Source: Medicago truncatula (Eukaryota > Streptophyta > Magnoliopsida > Fabales > Fabaceae). From it: a stretch of 64,000 nt of DNA. Every line of letters starts with the position of its first letter. The stretch's first letter is position 1. Location of the stretch: the NCBI RefSeq assembly GCF_003473485.1, contig NC_053044.1:29950091-30014090 (forward strand), in the 5' to 3' direction. Shown here piece after piece: positions 34,396-43,600 of the stretch. A program made the translations under genes and the position numbers. The notes under the pieces were generated by a model. It did no database searches. It saw only the letters and a program-made list of their open reading frames with translations, and had not been told where the DNA came from.

Positions 34396-34864
34396 CAGGG
34401 CATCAAGCCCCCATCGCTAATTGAGCTAAAACTCCAACATGTTGAGTACAAAGCTCTAGGGCATCAAGCCCCCAACAATGAAATGCTAATGCATGGACTC
34501 GACCTCTTAAACATCTTAATTCGACAACCTCTTATATAGTCCAATAATTTGGAACATCATCATCTTCTTCAACTTAGACCGACTCATGCAGCTTAGTTAA
34601 ATAACAACAACAACATAGGCAGTATACAAAAACAGCATGACATAATAATATCAATTGCAAGTCAACATCATCTTAAATATTCCATTATACTTCAAGTAAT
34701 GCACATAACATTATATCACAACATAATCAACATCAACACATCTTAAACAGCTTCACAGATTATAATTAACATCCTCATTAAGTCCCAATACTACCCCAAA
34801 GTTCAACTCTCAACGATTCGTGCAACAAAGGTCGTAAAACCTAACAAGACACTCTGTTTCTGGG

Positions 34865-35200
34865 TCACTCGCGAGGCGAGAGCCTCTGCTCGCCGTGGCG
34901 AGTTCAGGTCAGAATCCCACAAGTTTCATTCTACAATCTTTCCAGGTTCAATCTCATCCTACATTCTTTCCTAATCATTATTAGACATGTTTAGGCACTC
35001 AAAAGCATCTAAGGATCAACTCAAAAGTCAAAATCACGAAATCTTGCATGCTCTCTGGTCAAGCTCGCTAGGCGAGTTCATCTGCTCACTATGGCGAGCT
35101 GCGACGTGCAACTCGCGAGGCGGGAAAGGTTGCTCGCGAGGCGAGCAATGAAGTTCATCACTCGTCGTGGCAAGGATCATGGCTTGGGAGGCGAGCGATG
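34865..35200. repeat. Dispersed CTCGCGAGGCGAG motifs in the outer LTR-type element
   Basis: The motif family 'CTCGCGAGGCGAG / CTCGCCGTGGCGAG / CTCGCTAGGCGAG' occurs about six times, a GC-rich island in AT-rich DNA. Each unit is partly self-complementary. It belongs to the 30198-35851 element; no function can be inferred. Confidence 0.6.
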
Positions 35201-35856
35201 AATGTCACTACGGGCAGAAGTGCAGTTTTTAAGAAAAATCACTAATTCTCATGGTTTTAAGCCTAACTTCGATTCCAGAATTCATCATAATCATTATCTA
35301 AGGTCTAGGGACAGTTTCTACATCAATCTAACAATTTTTCACCGTTTAATTATAAATTCTACCAATTTGACCTAGTTTCCGATTCCTCTTAAATTCATCC
35401 TACATCATGTTAAACACAACCATTGAATCAGAGACTTAATAGAATTGCAAAGTTAGTCTCACCCTTACCTTATAACTCAAAATCGCAGCCTCTAGGTCTT
35501 CTTGATCTTCTCTTGACTTTTTCTCCTTTTTTCCAAAAACTGATCGTACGTACGTTTTTATTTTTTCTAATTAGGTCTTTCCTATTTATATCTCCTCCAA
35601 CTATCTTATCTTATTTCTCTTTCTCCCCCAAAACTCTCTAAAATCTCAAAACAACCCCTAAACTCAATATTTATTTTATTTTCAAATCTTATTTTACTAA
35701 ACAATAAAATAAGTCACAACTTCTCATAAAATCATATAAAACCACCTCAATCATATAAACCTCTTAAATCACACATATATCATATAAATATAATATAAAC
35801 TCATCTAAATAACTTCTAGACTCAATTAAATAATTTGAAACGGGTGTTACAGTATC

Positions 35857-36358
35857 TACAAACTAAAATAAAAATATTATTGATTTTTTTTTTTTTAATA
35901 TTGTTGCTTCATCGAATATTTTGTTATTAACTTCACCATTTATTCAATGAGATGGATGGAGACATTGAGGGGAGAATTGTCCAAGAAAAAGACCCCGATT
36001 GGGAATAGAAAATTCTTAGAAAGAGGAAGACCACTATTTATGTCACTCCTACACGGCACATCACATTCCAACAGTAAGGAAAAGTTGAATAATTCGAACG
36101 TGAACTTTACGAAGAAATAAATGAACCGGTGGTGGAATTTACATGCAGGAAATATACATGATTTTATAATTTGTGGTTGAGCATAAAAACCAGCTTGTAA
36201 AGTGAGTATTATTGGGTCAATAACGATTACGGTCATCCCATGGGAACCAAGGCTCTAAAGTCAGTCACCGATACTATATTTATGCGCATACTTTCTACAT
36301 GACCATACTATATTTATATGATCCCAATAAGAAAACATAACAACATAGCATAATACCA
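35857..36358 (+). promoter_or_regulatory. Upstream region of kinase B, mirrored upstream of kinase A
   Basis: About 500 bases are nearly identical in reverse complement to the DNA upstream of A. TATA candidate CTATATTTATATGATCC at about 36306-36322, with the ATG 37 bases on. Conserved blocks include CGATTACGGTCATCCCATGG and GTCAGTCACCGATAC. It lacks the 153-bp segment present upstream of A. Confidence 0.6.
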
Positions 36359-38749
36359 ATGGCTTCTTCACTAAACTTCTTCACTTTTCTCATCTTGTTC
36401 TTCCATTTTCAACATTCATCATCATTCTCCCTCTCAGTGGAAAAACCCGAACAAGACATTATAATGTCACCCAAAGGTACATTTACCGCAGGCTTTTATT
36501 CCGTCGGTGAAAATGCTTATTCCTTTGCCATATGGTTCACTCAAATACACAAAAATCTAAACAACGCTACTGTTGTTTGGATGGCAAATCGTGACCAACC
36601 AGTTAACGGAAAACGCTCAACACTTTCCCTTCTCAAAACCGGCAACCTCGTCTTAACCGATGCAGGACATTCCAATGTATGGTCCACAAATACTAACTCA
36701 TCCAAACCACTTGAGTTGTTTTTATATGACATAGGAAACCTTGTTCTCCGAGAACGCAAAACAAATGGTTTCATTTTGTGGCGAAGCTTTGATTTTCCAA
36801 CAGATACCCTCCTTCCTGATCAAAGTTTCACAAGGTACATGAAACTTGTTTCCTCGAAAAGTGACAACGTATATTCATCAGGGTTCTATAAGCTTCTTTT
36901 CAACAATGATAATCTTTTAAGTCTTCTCTATGATGGCCCTCAAGTTTCTAGTATTTACTGGCCATATCCTTGGCTCGTGACCTCGGAGACTGGTAGATCT
37001 TCCTATAATAGTAGCAGGGTTGCAAAACTAGACGTTTGGGGGAACTTTAGATCTTCCGATGATTTTACTTTAAAGACAAGCGATTATGGGGCAGTGCTCC
37101 TACGAAGATTGACCTTAGACTTTGATGGTAATGTTCGTGTTTATAGCCGAAAACACGGACAAGAGAAGTGGTCAATTTCAGGACAATTCCACCAACAACC
37201 TTTCAAAATACATGGAATTTGTGGACCTAATAGCTTTTGCATTAACAATGCAAGAATTGGTAGGAAATGTTTGTGTGTTCCTGGTTTTAGGAGGATCCAT
37301 AATCAAGATTGGTCACAAGGGTGCAAACCAAGCTTCCAACTTTCATGCAACAATAAAACCGAGTTAGAGACTCGTTTCCAACGCTTATCACGTGTTCAGT
37401 TTTATGGATACGATGATGATTACCAAGCAAATTACACTTATAAACAATGTAAGCATTTATGCATGAGAATGTGCCAATGCATAGCCTTCCAGTATCGTTT
37501 GGACCTGGGTGTATCTTATTGCTATCCTAAGTCACAATTACAAAATGGATTCAGTTCACCAAATTTTCAAGGATCAATCTTCTTGCGATTGCCAAAAAGA
37601 AAGCATGTTCATTTCCATGAGAATGTTGTAAAAAATGATATCTTGGATTGTTCTAGAAATAATGAAGTAAAACAACTAAGAAGATCATATGTTGAAGACG
37701 AAGAAAATGGACCAATGAAGTTCATGCTTTGGTTTACTTCTGGCTTAGGGGTAATTGAGGCCTTGTGCTTCTTTATGATATGGTGGTTCTTATTTAAGAA
37801 TAAGAAGCACTTTGTTAGAGATAATCAAGGCTACGTTCTTGCAGGAGCAAGATTTCGAAAATTCACTTACTCGGAACTAAAACTTGCAACAAAATGTTTT
37901 AGTCAAGAGATTGGAAATGGTGCTGGAGGAACTGTGTATAGGGGTTTATTATCTGATAATAGAGTTGTGGCTATAAAGAGACTGCATGAAGCAAACAAAG
38001 GAGAGAGTGAATTTCTTGCTGAAGTTAGCGTCATTGGAAGGCTTAACCACATGAATTTGATTGGTATGTGGGGGTATTGTGCAGAGGGAAAACACAGATT
38101 GTTAGTTTTTGAGTACATGGAAAAAGGTTCTTTAGCGGATAATTTGTCATCAAATGCACTTAATTGGGGTAAGAGGTATAAAATTGCTCTCGGAACTGCA
38201 AAGTGTCTTGCATATTTACATGAAGAATGTTTGGAGTGGATTTTGCATTGTGACATAAAGCCGCAAAACATACTAATTGACTCCAATTACCAACCCAAGG
38301 TAGCGGATTTTGGGTTGTCTAAGTTACTACAAAGGAACAATCTTGATAATTCAAGTTTCTCAAGGATGAGAGGAACAAGAGGTTACATGGCACCTGAATG
38401 GATTTTCAACTTGCCAATCACTTCCAAGGTAGATGTTTATAGCTATGGAGTTGTGCTGCTAGAGATGATTACTGGGAAGAGTGCAATGATAAGTATCTTA
38501 ATCACAGATGGAGAAAAGACTCATAATGAGAGTTTGGTAACATGGGTGAGAGAGAAAAGAAGGAAATTATTAGAAATGAAATCTTTGGTGGAACAAATAG
38601 TAGACCCTACATTGGGATCAAATTATGACATGGTTAAATTGGAGACTTTGACAATGGTTGCACTAAAGTGTGTTGAGGAAGAGAAAGACATGAGACCTAA
38701 CATGAGTGAAGTTGTTGAAATGCTTCAAACTCATGAACATGATTCTTGA
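36359..38749 (+). CDS. Receptor kinase B: G-type lectin receptor-like kinase, A/C mosaic
   Basis: Intronless, 796 residues, with the same domain order as A: signal peptide, bulb-type lectin, S-locus glycoprotein region, EGF-like (CGPNSFCINN), PAN-like Cys region, one transmembrane helix (LWFTSGLGVIEALCFFMIWW) and kinase. Kinase motifs: GNGAGGTVYRG, VAIK, HCDIKPQN (non-RD), DFG, APE. Residues 1-202 are identical to A, with almost identical DNA. From about nucleotide 36963 the match to A drops abruptly, and the kinase half and 3' flank match C much better. This is the expected result of gene conversion or unequal recombination among cluster members. All catalytic residues are present, so B is probably functional, at the plasma membrane. 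Confidence 0.94.
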   Translation: MASSLNFFTFLILFFHFQHSSSFSLSVEKPEQDIIMSPKGTFTAGFYSVGENAYSFAIWFTQIHKNLNNATVVWMANRDQPVNGKRSTLSLLKTGNLVLTDAGHSNVWSTNTNSSKPLELFLYDIGNLVLRERKTNGFILWRSFDFPTDTLLPDQSFTRYMKLVSSKSDNVYSSGFYKLLFNNDNLLSLLYDGPQVSSIYWPYPWLVTSETGRSSYNSSRVAKLDVWGNFRSSDDFTLKTSDYGAVLLRRLTLDFDGNVRVYSRKHGQEKWSISGQFHQQPFKIHGICGPNSFCINNARIGRKCLCVPGFRRIHNQDWSQGCKPSFQLSCNNKTELETRFQRLSRVQFYGYDDDYQANYTYKQCKHLCMRMCQCIAFQYRLDLGVSYCYPKSQLQNGFSSPNFQGSIFLRLPKRKHVHFHENVVKNDILDCSRNNEVKQLRRSYVEDEENGPMKFMLWFTSGLGVIEALCFFMIWWFLFKNKKHFVRDNQGYVLAGARFRKFTYSELKLATKCFSQEIGNGAGGTVYRGLLSDNRVVAIKRLHEANKGESEFLAEVSVIGRLNHMNLIGMWGYCAEGKHRLLVFEYMEKGSLADNLSSNALNWGKRYKIALGTAKCLAYLHEECLEWILHCDIKPQNILIDSNYQPKVADFGLSKLLQRNNLDNSSFSRMRGTRGYMAPEWIFNLPITSKVDVYSYGVVLLEMITGKSAMISILITDGEKTHNESLVTWVREKRRKLLEMKSLVEQIVDPTLGSNYDMVKLETLTMVALKCVEEEKDMRPNMSEVVEMLQTHEHDS

Positions 38750-39640
38750 TGATATGCACAAACTAAGAGCCATCTTTGATGGTTATTAGTTTTCATGTTT
38801 ATCTTTCTCAATTCAATTCAAAGTCATGGACATAATTCTTGATGGTTTGCACAATGAAGAGCCAGCTCTCATTGCTGTTATAGTTCCCCTGCTTATCTTC
38901 ATCTTATCAAATTTTTTAAGTCATACTGCTCTATTTATATAGGTCATTTTCTTTTGTAGTTTGCAACCAAAAAATAGTTGAGTACATAGGTCATTTACAA
39001 AAAACAAAGCATAGATTTGGTAAATATTAACGAGTAAATTAAATAAAAGGATGTATGCCAGCTTAATTATAAAAACCATCATATTTCTTCAATTCACAAC
39101 TTTAGGCTAGTTACACGTAAATGTAACGCTCTCGAATGCTTACATGATTGCCAATTGACCGCACAAACCAACACGTAAATGTAACAACTCTTAAAGCTGT
39201 TTTTGTTGGTGTTCCAATGTTTACATTCCCTTTATTCTTTGAGCAAGTTAAAAAGATCAGAATCGTGAGGATTTGATCACACCAGAACAAATATAGAAAG
39301 TTATGAGGAAGTTTATGGATTATGGAGCTTTTGCCGTACCTCAAATTTACTGTTCATGTTCATTTTTACACGAGTGTATACAAATTTAAATCAGTTTACA
39401 TTCAATCCATTTCTTACTAAAATCAATTTTACAAAATATATTTTTTTACATCAGAACCAATAATTTCCCTAATTATTAAACTAAGTTAACAGTAAGGTAA
39501 GGAAAAAAATTAATATCCTAATCATACATTCTTAAATCACACTACATCTAGAAAATAATTGAATTACAAGAAGTGAAACAGTTGAATAATAGTAATAAGG
39601 AGAGATGGTTATTCATTGTGCATGCCATTAATAGTTATGT
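38750..39640. other. Spacer with duplicated UGT-linked segment
   Basis: The first about 100 bases are shared with the 3' flank of kinase C. From about 39070 to 39540 the DNA matches 44540-44790 and 45590-45840 (ACAACTTTAGGCTAGTTACA, AACAAATATAGAAAGTTA, CATCAGAACCAATAATTTCC), i.e. the downstream flank of kinase D. It includes a badly decayed piece of the UGT-like sequence better seen at 56.0 kb. Confidence 0.5.
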
Positions 39641-39647
39641 TAATGAC

Positions 39648-39755
39648 TTATGAGCCTCTCAACAACTTGACTCATGGTAGGTCTAACATCTTTTTCTTCA
39701 GCCACACAATCCAAAGCAACATTTGTCAAAGTTTCCATTCTCTTTGCATCATAAT
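39648..39755 (-). pseudogene. 3'-terminal fragment of a D/E-type receptor kinase
   Basis: The minus strand encodes only the kinase C terminus (RMETLTNVALDCV, then EEKDVRPTMSQVVERL) with its stop and 3' flank, nearly as in kinase D (45890-46010). The homology stops at about 39755, so more than 95 percent of the gene is missing. Confidence 0.75.
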
Positions 39756-39891
39756 TTTATGATAAAACTAACATTCTTACTAGTTTCACTTTCCCAATGT
39801 AGATCGAAAATATTATTAATATCAATATTGACTTCAGAAACTTGAATAAACAAAGATCCACAGGAGAACTAACAGCCATGATAGATGGTGT

Positions 39892-40012
39892 ACTCTTCTT
39901 TGTGCAAACAATCAACAATCATGTTCATGACTTTGGAGCCTCTCAACAACTTGACTCATGGTGGGTCACCACGGCCAAAGTCTCTAATTGAGCAAAGTCA
40001 TAATTTAAATTA
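39892..40012 (-). pseudogene. 3'-terminal fragment of an A-type receptor kinase
   Basis: Matches the last codons and 3' flank of kinase A (GACTTTGGAGCCTCTCAACA and TCATGGTGGGTC) but with about 35-40 bases deleted before CCAAAGTCTCTAATTGAGCA. It lies 140 bp from the D-type fragment in the same orientation. Confidence 0.68.
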
Positions 40013-40510
40013 CATTGATATTGTAAAGCGATATATAATTTAGAACAAATATTTTTTCTAAAACGACATACATTTTGGGACAGAAGGAGTATAGAGATGC
40101 CAAATAAATAGGGGTATGGTGGTAAAAAAATAATTAATGTGATTGGAGATACTAAAAGAGTCTTAGAAAAGGGACAATTTTTTTTCTCAAAAGAGTGTTA
40201 TACTTAAAAATCTGTATATTATTTTGGTCAAAAAAAAAAGTCTGTATATTTTTGTTAATTTTCCTTGTAATTTACAACCGGATTAAAAGTCTGAGTCAAT
40301 ATTGTACCAAAAAAAGAAAGTTGGATCAATACCAATTTATGGTCATATGGTGGGGAAAGACGGCTAAAGTCACCTATACTTTTGTTTTATTAACATATTT
40401 TCTAGGCGCCTTCTACAAATTTTAGTCCTGACCTATACTTTTTTATGACCATACTGTATTTATAAGATGACAATAACAAAACAATACATCAACAAGCTAG
40501 CATTATTTGA
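40013..40510 (+). promoter_or_regulatory. Upstream region of kinase C
   Basis: No gene. The last 80 bases resemble the promoters of A and B: TGACCATACTGTATTTATAA is at about 40446-40465, giving a TATA candidate about 50 bases before the ATG. The more distal conserved blocks of A and B are not obvious here. A trace of a MITE end (GGGACAGAAGGAGTAT) is at about 40077. Confidence 0.45.
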
Positions 40511-42913
40511 ATGGCTTCTTTACTAATCATCTTTGCTATTCTTATCTTCCTCTTACATTTTCAACACTCATCATCATTCTCTCTCTCGGTTGAAAAACAC
40601 GAAGAAGATATTATAATATCACCAAAAGGCACATTCACTGCGGGTTTTTATCCCGTAGGTGAAAATGCTTATTCATTCGCCATATGGTTCACTCAAAAAC
40701 ACAAAAACCTCGCCAACGCTACCGTTGTTTGGATGGCAAATCGTGACCAACCTGTTAACGGAAAATGCTCAAGACTTTCCCTTCTCAAAACCGGGAACCT
40801 TGTATTAACTGACGCGGGACATTTTGATGTTTGGTCCACAAACACTAACTCATCCAAACCACTTGAGTTGATTTTGTACGATACAGGAAATCTCGTCCTC
40901 AGAGAGCACAACAAAATTGGTTTCGTTTTGTGGCAAAGCTTTGATTTTCCAACAGATACCCTCCTTCCTGATCAAAGTTTCACAAGGCACATGAAACTTG
41001 TTTCCTCCAAAAGTGGCAACAAATATTCCTCGGGCTTTTACAAACTTTTCTTCGATAACGACAATCTCTTGCGTCTTCTCTATGATGGCCCTCAAGTTTC
41101 AAGTATTTATTGGCCTAGTCCTTGGCTCGTTAGTTGGGATGCTAGTAGATCCTCAAACAACAGTAGCAGGGTGGCAAAACTAGATGTTTTGGGTAACTTT
41201 AGTTCTTCCGATGATTTCACTTTAAAGACAAGTGATTATGGGACAGTTCTCCAACGAAGATTGACTCTTGATTTTGATGGTAATGTTCGTGCTTATAGTC
41301 GAAAACATGGGCAAGAGAAGTGGTTGATTTCAGGGCAATTCCACCAACAACCTTTAAAAATACATGGAATTTGTGGACCGAATAGCTATTCCATTAACAA
41401 TCCAAAAACCGGAAGAAAGTGTGTGTGTCTTCCTGGTTATAACAGGATCAATAATCAAGATTGGTCTCAAGGGTGTAAACCAAGCTTCCAACTTTCATGC
41501 AACAACAAAACAGAATCAAAGACTCGCTTCCAACGCTTACCCCATGTTGATTTTTATGGATACGATTATTTGCACCAAGCAAATTTCACCTATAAACAAT
41601 GTAAGCAGTTCTGCTTGCGAATGTGTGAATGCATAGCCTTCCAATATCGTTTGGTTAATGACGAAGGTGTTTTTTATTGCTATCCTAAGTCACAATTGCG
41701 AAATGGGTTCAGTTCACCGAATTTTCAGGGATCAATCTATTTGCGATTGCCAAAAAGAGAACATGTTTCTGTCCATGCAAATGTTATAAAAAATGGTAGC
41801 TTGGTTTGTTCGAGAAATGATGGAGTAGAACAACTAAAAAAATCATACGTTGAAGACAAAGAAAATGGATCAGTGAAGATTATCCTTTGGTTTGCGTCTG
41901 GCTTAGGGGTAATTGAGGCGCTATGTTTTTTTATGATATGGTTCTTCTTATTTAAGAATAGCGAGCACTTTGTTATAGATAATCAAGGCTACGTTCTTGC
42001 AGGAGCTACAGGATTTCAAAAATTCACTTACTCGGAACTAAAACAAGCAACAAAATGTTTTAGTCAAGAGATTGGAAAGGGTGCTGGAGGAACTGTGTAT
42101 AAGGGTTTATTATCTGATAATAGAGTTGTGGCTATAAAGAGATTGCATGAAGCAAACAAAGAAGAGAGTGAATTTCTTGCTGAACTTAGCGTCATTGGAA
42201 GGCTTAACCACATGAATTTGATTGGTATGTGGGGGTATTGTGCAGAGGGAAAACACAGATTGTTAGTTTTTGAGTACATGGAAAAAGGTTCTTTAACTGA
42301 TAATTTGTCATCAAATGCGCTTAATTGGGGTAAGAGGTACAAAATTGCTCTCGGAACTGCAAAGTGTCTTGCCTATTTACATGAAGAATGTTTGGAGTGG
42401 ATTTTGCATTGTGACATAAAGCCGCAAAACATACTAATTGACTCCAATTACCAACCCAAGGTAGCGGATTTTGGGTTGTCTAAGTTAGTACAAAGGAACA
42501 ATTTTGATAATTCAAGTTTCTCAAGGATGAGAGGAACAAGAGGTTACATGGGACCTGAATGGATTTTCAACTTGCCAATCACTTCCAAGGTAGATGTTTA
42601 TAGCTATGGAGTTGTGCTGCTAGAGATGATTACCGGGAAGAGTGCAATGACGGGTATCTTAATCACAGACGGAGAAAAGACTCATAATGAGAGTTTGGTA
42701 ACATGGGTGAGAGAGAAAAGAAGGAATTTATCAGAAATGAAATCTTTGGTGGAACAAATAGTAGACCCTACATTGGGATCAAATTATGACATGGTTAAAT
42801 TGGAGACTTTGACAATGGTTGCTCTAAAGTGTGTTGAGGAAGAGAAAGACATGAGACCTAACATGAGTGAAGTTGTTGAAATGCTTCAAACTCATGAACA
42901 TGATTCTTCATGA
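40511..42913 (+). CDS. Receptor kinase C: G-type lectin receptor-like kinase
   Basis: Intronless, 800 residues, same architecture as A and B. Signal peptide about 1-24, lectin domain about 30-150, transmembrane helix about 455-481 (ILWFASGLGVIEALCFFMIW), kinase from about 505. Motifs: GKGAGGTVYKG, VAIKRLHE, HCDIKPQN (non-RD), DFGLSKL. Two oddities: the EGF-like motif reads CGPNSYSINN where its paralogues have a Cys (FCINN or VCINN), so one disulfide partner is lost; and the activation-segment APE reads GPE (GYMGPEW). Both could be tolerated, and the ORF is otherwise intact, but ligand binding or kinase regulation may be altered. The kinase and 3' flank are nearly the same as B. Confidence 0.94.
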   Translation: MASLLIIFAILIFLLHFQHSSSFSLSVEKHEEDIIISPKGTFTAGFYPVGENAYSFAIWFTQKHKNLANATVVWMANRDQPVNGKCSRLSLLKTGNLVLTDAGHFDVWSTNTNSSKPLELILYDTGNLVLREHNKIGFVLWQSFDFPTDTLLPDQSFTRHMKLVSSKSGNKYSSGFYKLFFDNDNLLRLLYDGPQVSSIYWPSPWLVSWDASRSSNNSSRVAKLDVLGNFSSSDDFTLKTSDYGTVLQRRLTLDFDGNVRAYSRKHGQEKWLISGQFHQQPLKIHGICGPNSYSINNPKTGRKCVCLPGYNRINNQDWSQGCKPSFQLSCNNKTESKTRFQRLPHVDFYGYDYLHQANFTYKQCKQFCLRMCECIAFQYRLVNDEGVFYCYPKSQLRNGFSSPNFQGSIYLRLPKREHVSVHANVIKNGSLVCSRNDGVEQLKKSYVEDKENGSVKIILWFASGLGVIEALCFFMIWFFLFKNSEHFVIDNQGYVLAGATGFQKFTYSELKQATKCFSQEIGKGAGGTVYKGLLSDNRVVAIKRLHEANKEESEFLAELSVIGRLNHMNLIGMWGYCAEGKHRLLVFEYMEKGSLTDNLSSNALNWGKRYKIALGTAKCLAYLHEECLEWILHCDIKPQNILIDSNYQPKVADFGLSKLVQRNNFDNSSFSRMRGTRGYMGPEWIFNLPITSKVDVYSYGVVLLEMITGKSAMTGILITDGEKTHNESLVTWVREKRRNLSEMKSLVEQIVDPTLGSNYDMVKLETLTMVALKCVEEEKDMRPNMSEVVEMLQTHEHDSS

Positions 42914-42988
42914 TATGCACAAACTAAGAGCCTTCTTTGATGGTTATTAGTTTTCATGTTTATCTTCCTTAATTCAATTCAAAGTCAT

Positions 42989-43026
42989 GGATGCAGTTGA
43001 GTGTATGAAGAGTAGAGGTTTGGTTT
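42989..43026 (+). pseudogene. 38-bp fragment of the CCR-like gene 3' end
   Basis: GGATGCAGTTGAGTG, one substitution, then GAAGAGTAGAGGTTTGGTTT matches the last codons of the CCR-like gene at 22062-22099 almost perfectly. It follows the kinase C 3' flank exactly where the matching flank of B (AAAGTCATGGA) diverges, so it marks a duplication breakpoint. Confidence 0.7.
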
Positions 43027-43049
43027 GGAACAGGTGAAGAAGAAGGAAG

Positions 43050-43440
43050 AAAAGTGAAGAATGAAGAATCTATAGGTGACAAGTTTGTCAAGGATCTTTG
43101 TACCGAATTGGAGTCTAAGGGTAGGCAAAAGTAGGAAGCTCAAAAGCATGTTTCTAAGCGGGAGTTCACATCAAGGGTCTTAAACTTCAAGTAAAAAAGG
43201 CTTGGAGTCCAAGGTCAAGTAGCTGATGGATGGCAAGGTCTTGTTGGAGGATAACGCCGAGGCGGCCAAGAAAACTATTGTTGATTTGTAAAGATAAACC
43301 ATGAGTTTACTGCTAAGTCCGCCGTTGATTTTGTTGCAAGTTTTTATGCTGCAATCAACCAGGCCAAGTCCGCCGTTGCATTTGTTGCAAGTTTTTATAC
43401 AATTACTTTTTGTATCGAACTTTATGTCCTTGATTTGTCT
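43050..43440 (+). pseudogene. Decayed coding sequence, family not recognised
   Basis: The + strand shows protein-like stretches in changing frames, for example ESIGDKFVKDLCTELESKG and later DGKVLLEDNAEAAKKTIVDL, rich in Lys, Glu and Ala as in a coiled-coil protein, with stops and frameshifts. CAAGTCCGCCGTTG is repeated near the end. I do not recognise the family; a transposon gag-like protein is one possibility. Confidence 0.3.
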
Positions 43441-43600
43441 ACATTCAAATATACCTTAAAGATTAATTCATGGTACACTGACAAATAATATAAATGATTA
43501 ACAATGTAACAGACCCGTGCGATAGCAAAGTACTATATATATCTTGAAATAATAATGCTATGTATAATGCAAGAAAGAGCTTAATGGGAAATGCATTGTG

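Larger units (their letters stand above)
30198..35851. mobile_element. LTR-type element with TGTAACACCC/GGGTGTTACA ends (split by a nested solo LTR)
   Basis: The ends form a perfect 10-bp inverted repeat with TG...CA termini. Flanks are GTACC (30193-30197) and GTATC (35852-35856), a 5-bp target duplication with one change. Aligning the flanks with the A arm restores continuous DNA, which confirms the boundaries. Without the nested insertion it is about 2.1 kb with no protein domain, so it is best read as a solo LTR. GATATAAATAGG on the minus strand near 35590 is a TATA candidate and suggests minus orientation. Repeats of GGGCATCAAGCCCCCA occur at about 30821, 34398 and 34460. Confidence 0.7.

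Noticed and set aside
39111-39344. 77-codon minus-strand ORF and the similar 101-codon ORF at 44636-44941
   Set aside because: Both are antisense readings of a duplicated UGT-linked relic; similarity to each other comes from the segmental duplication, not from coding constraint.
40850-41095. Antisense ORFs within the kinase genes, found at matching positions in several paralogues
   Set aside because: They are mirror frames of conserved coding sequence and recur only because the genes are duplicates.
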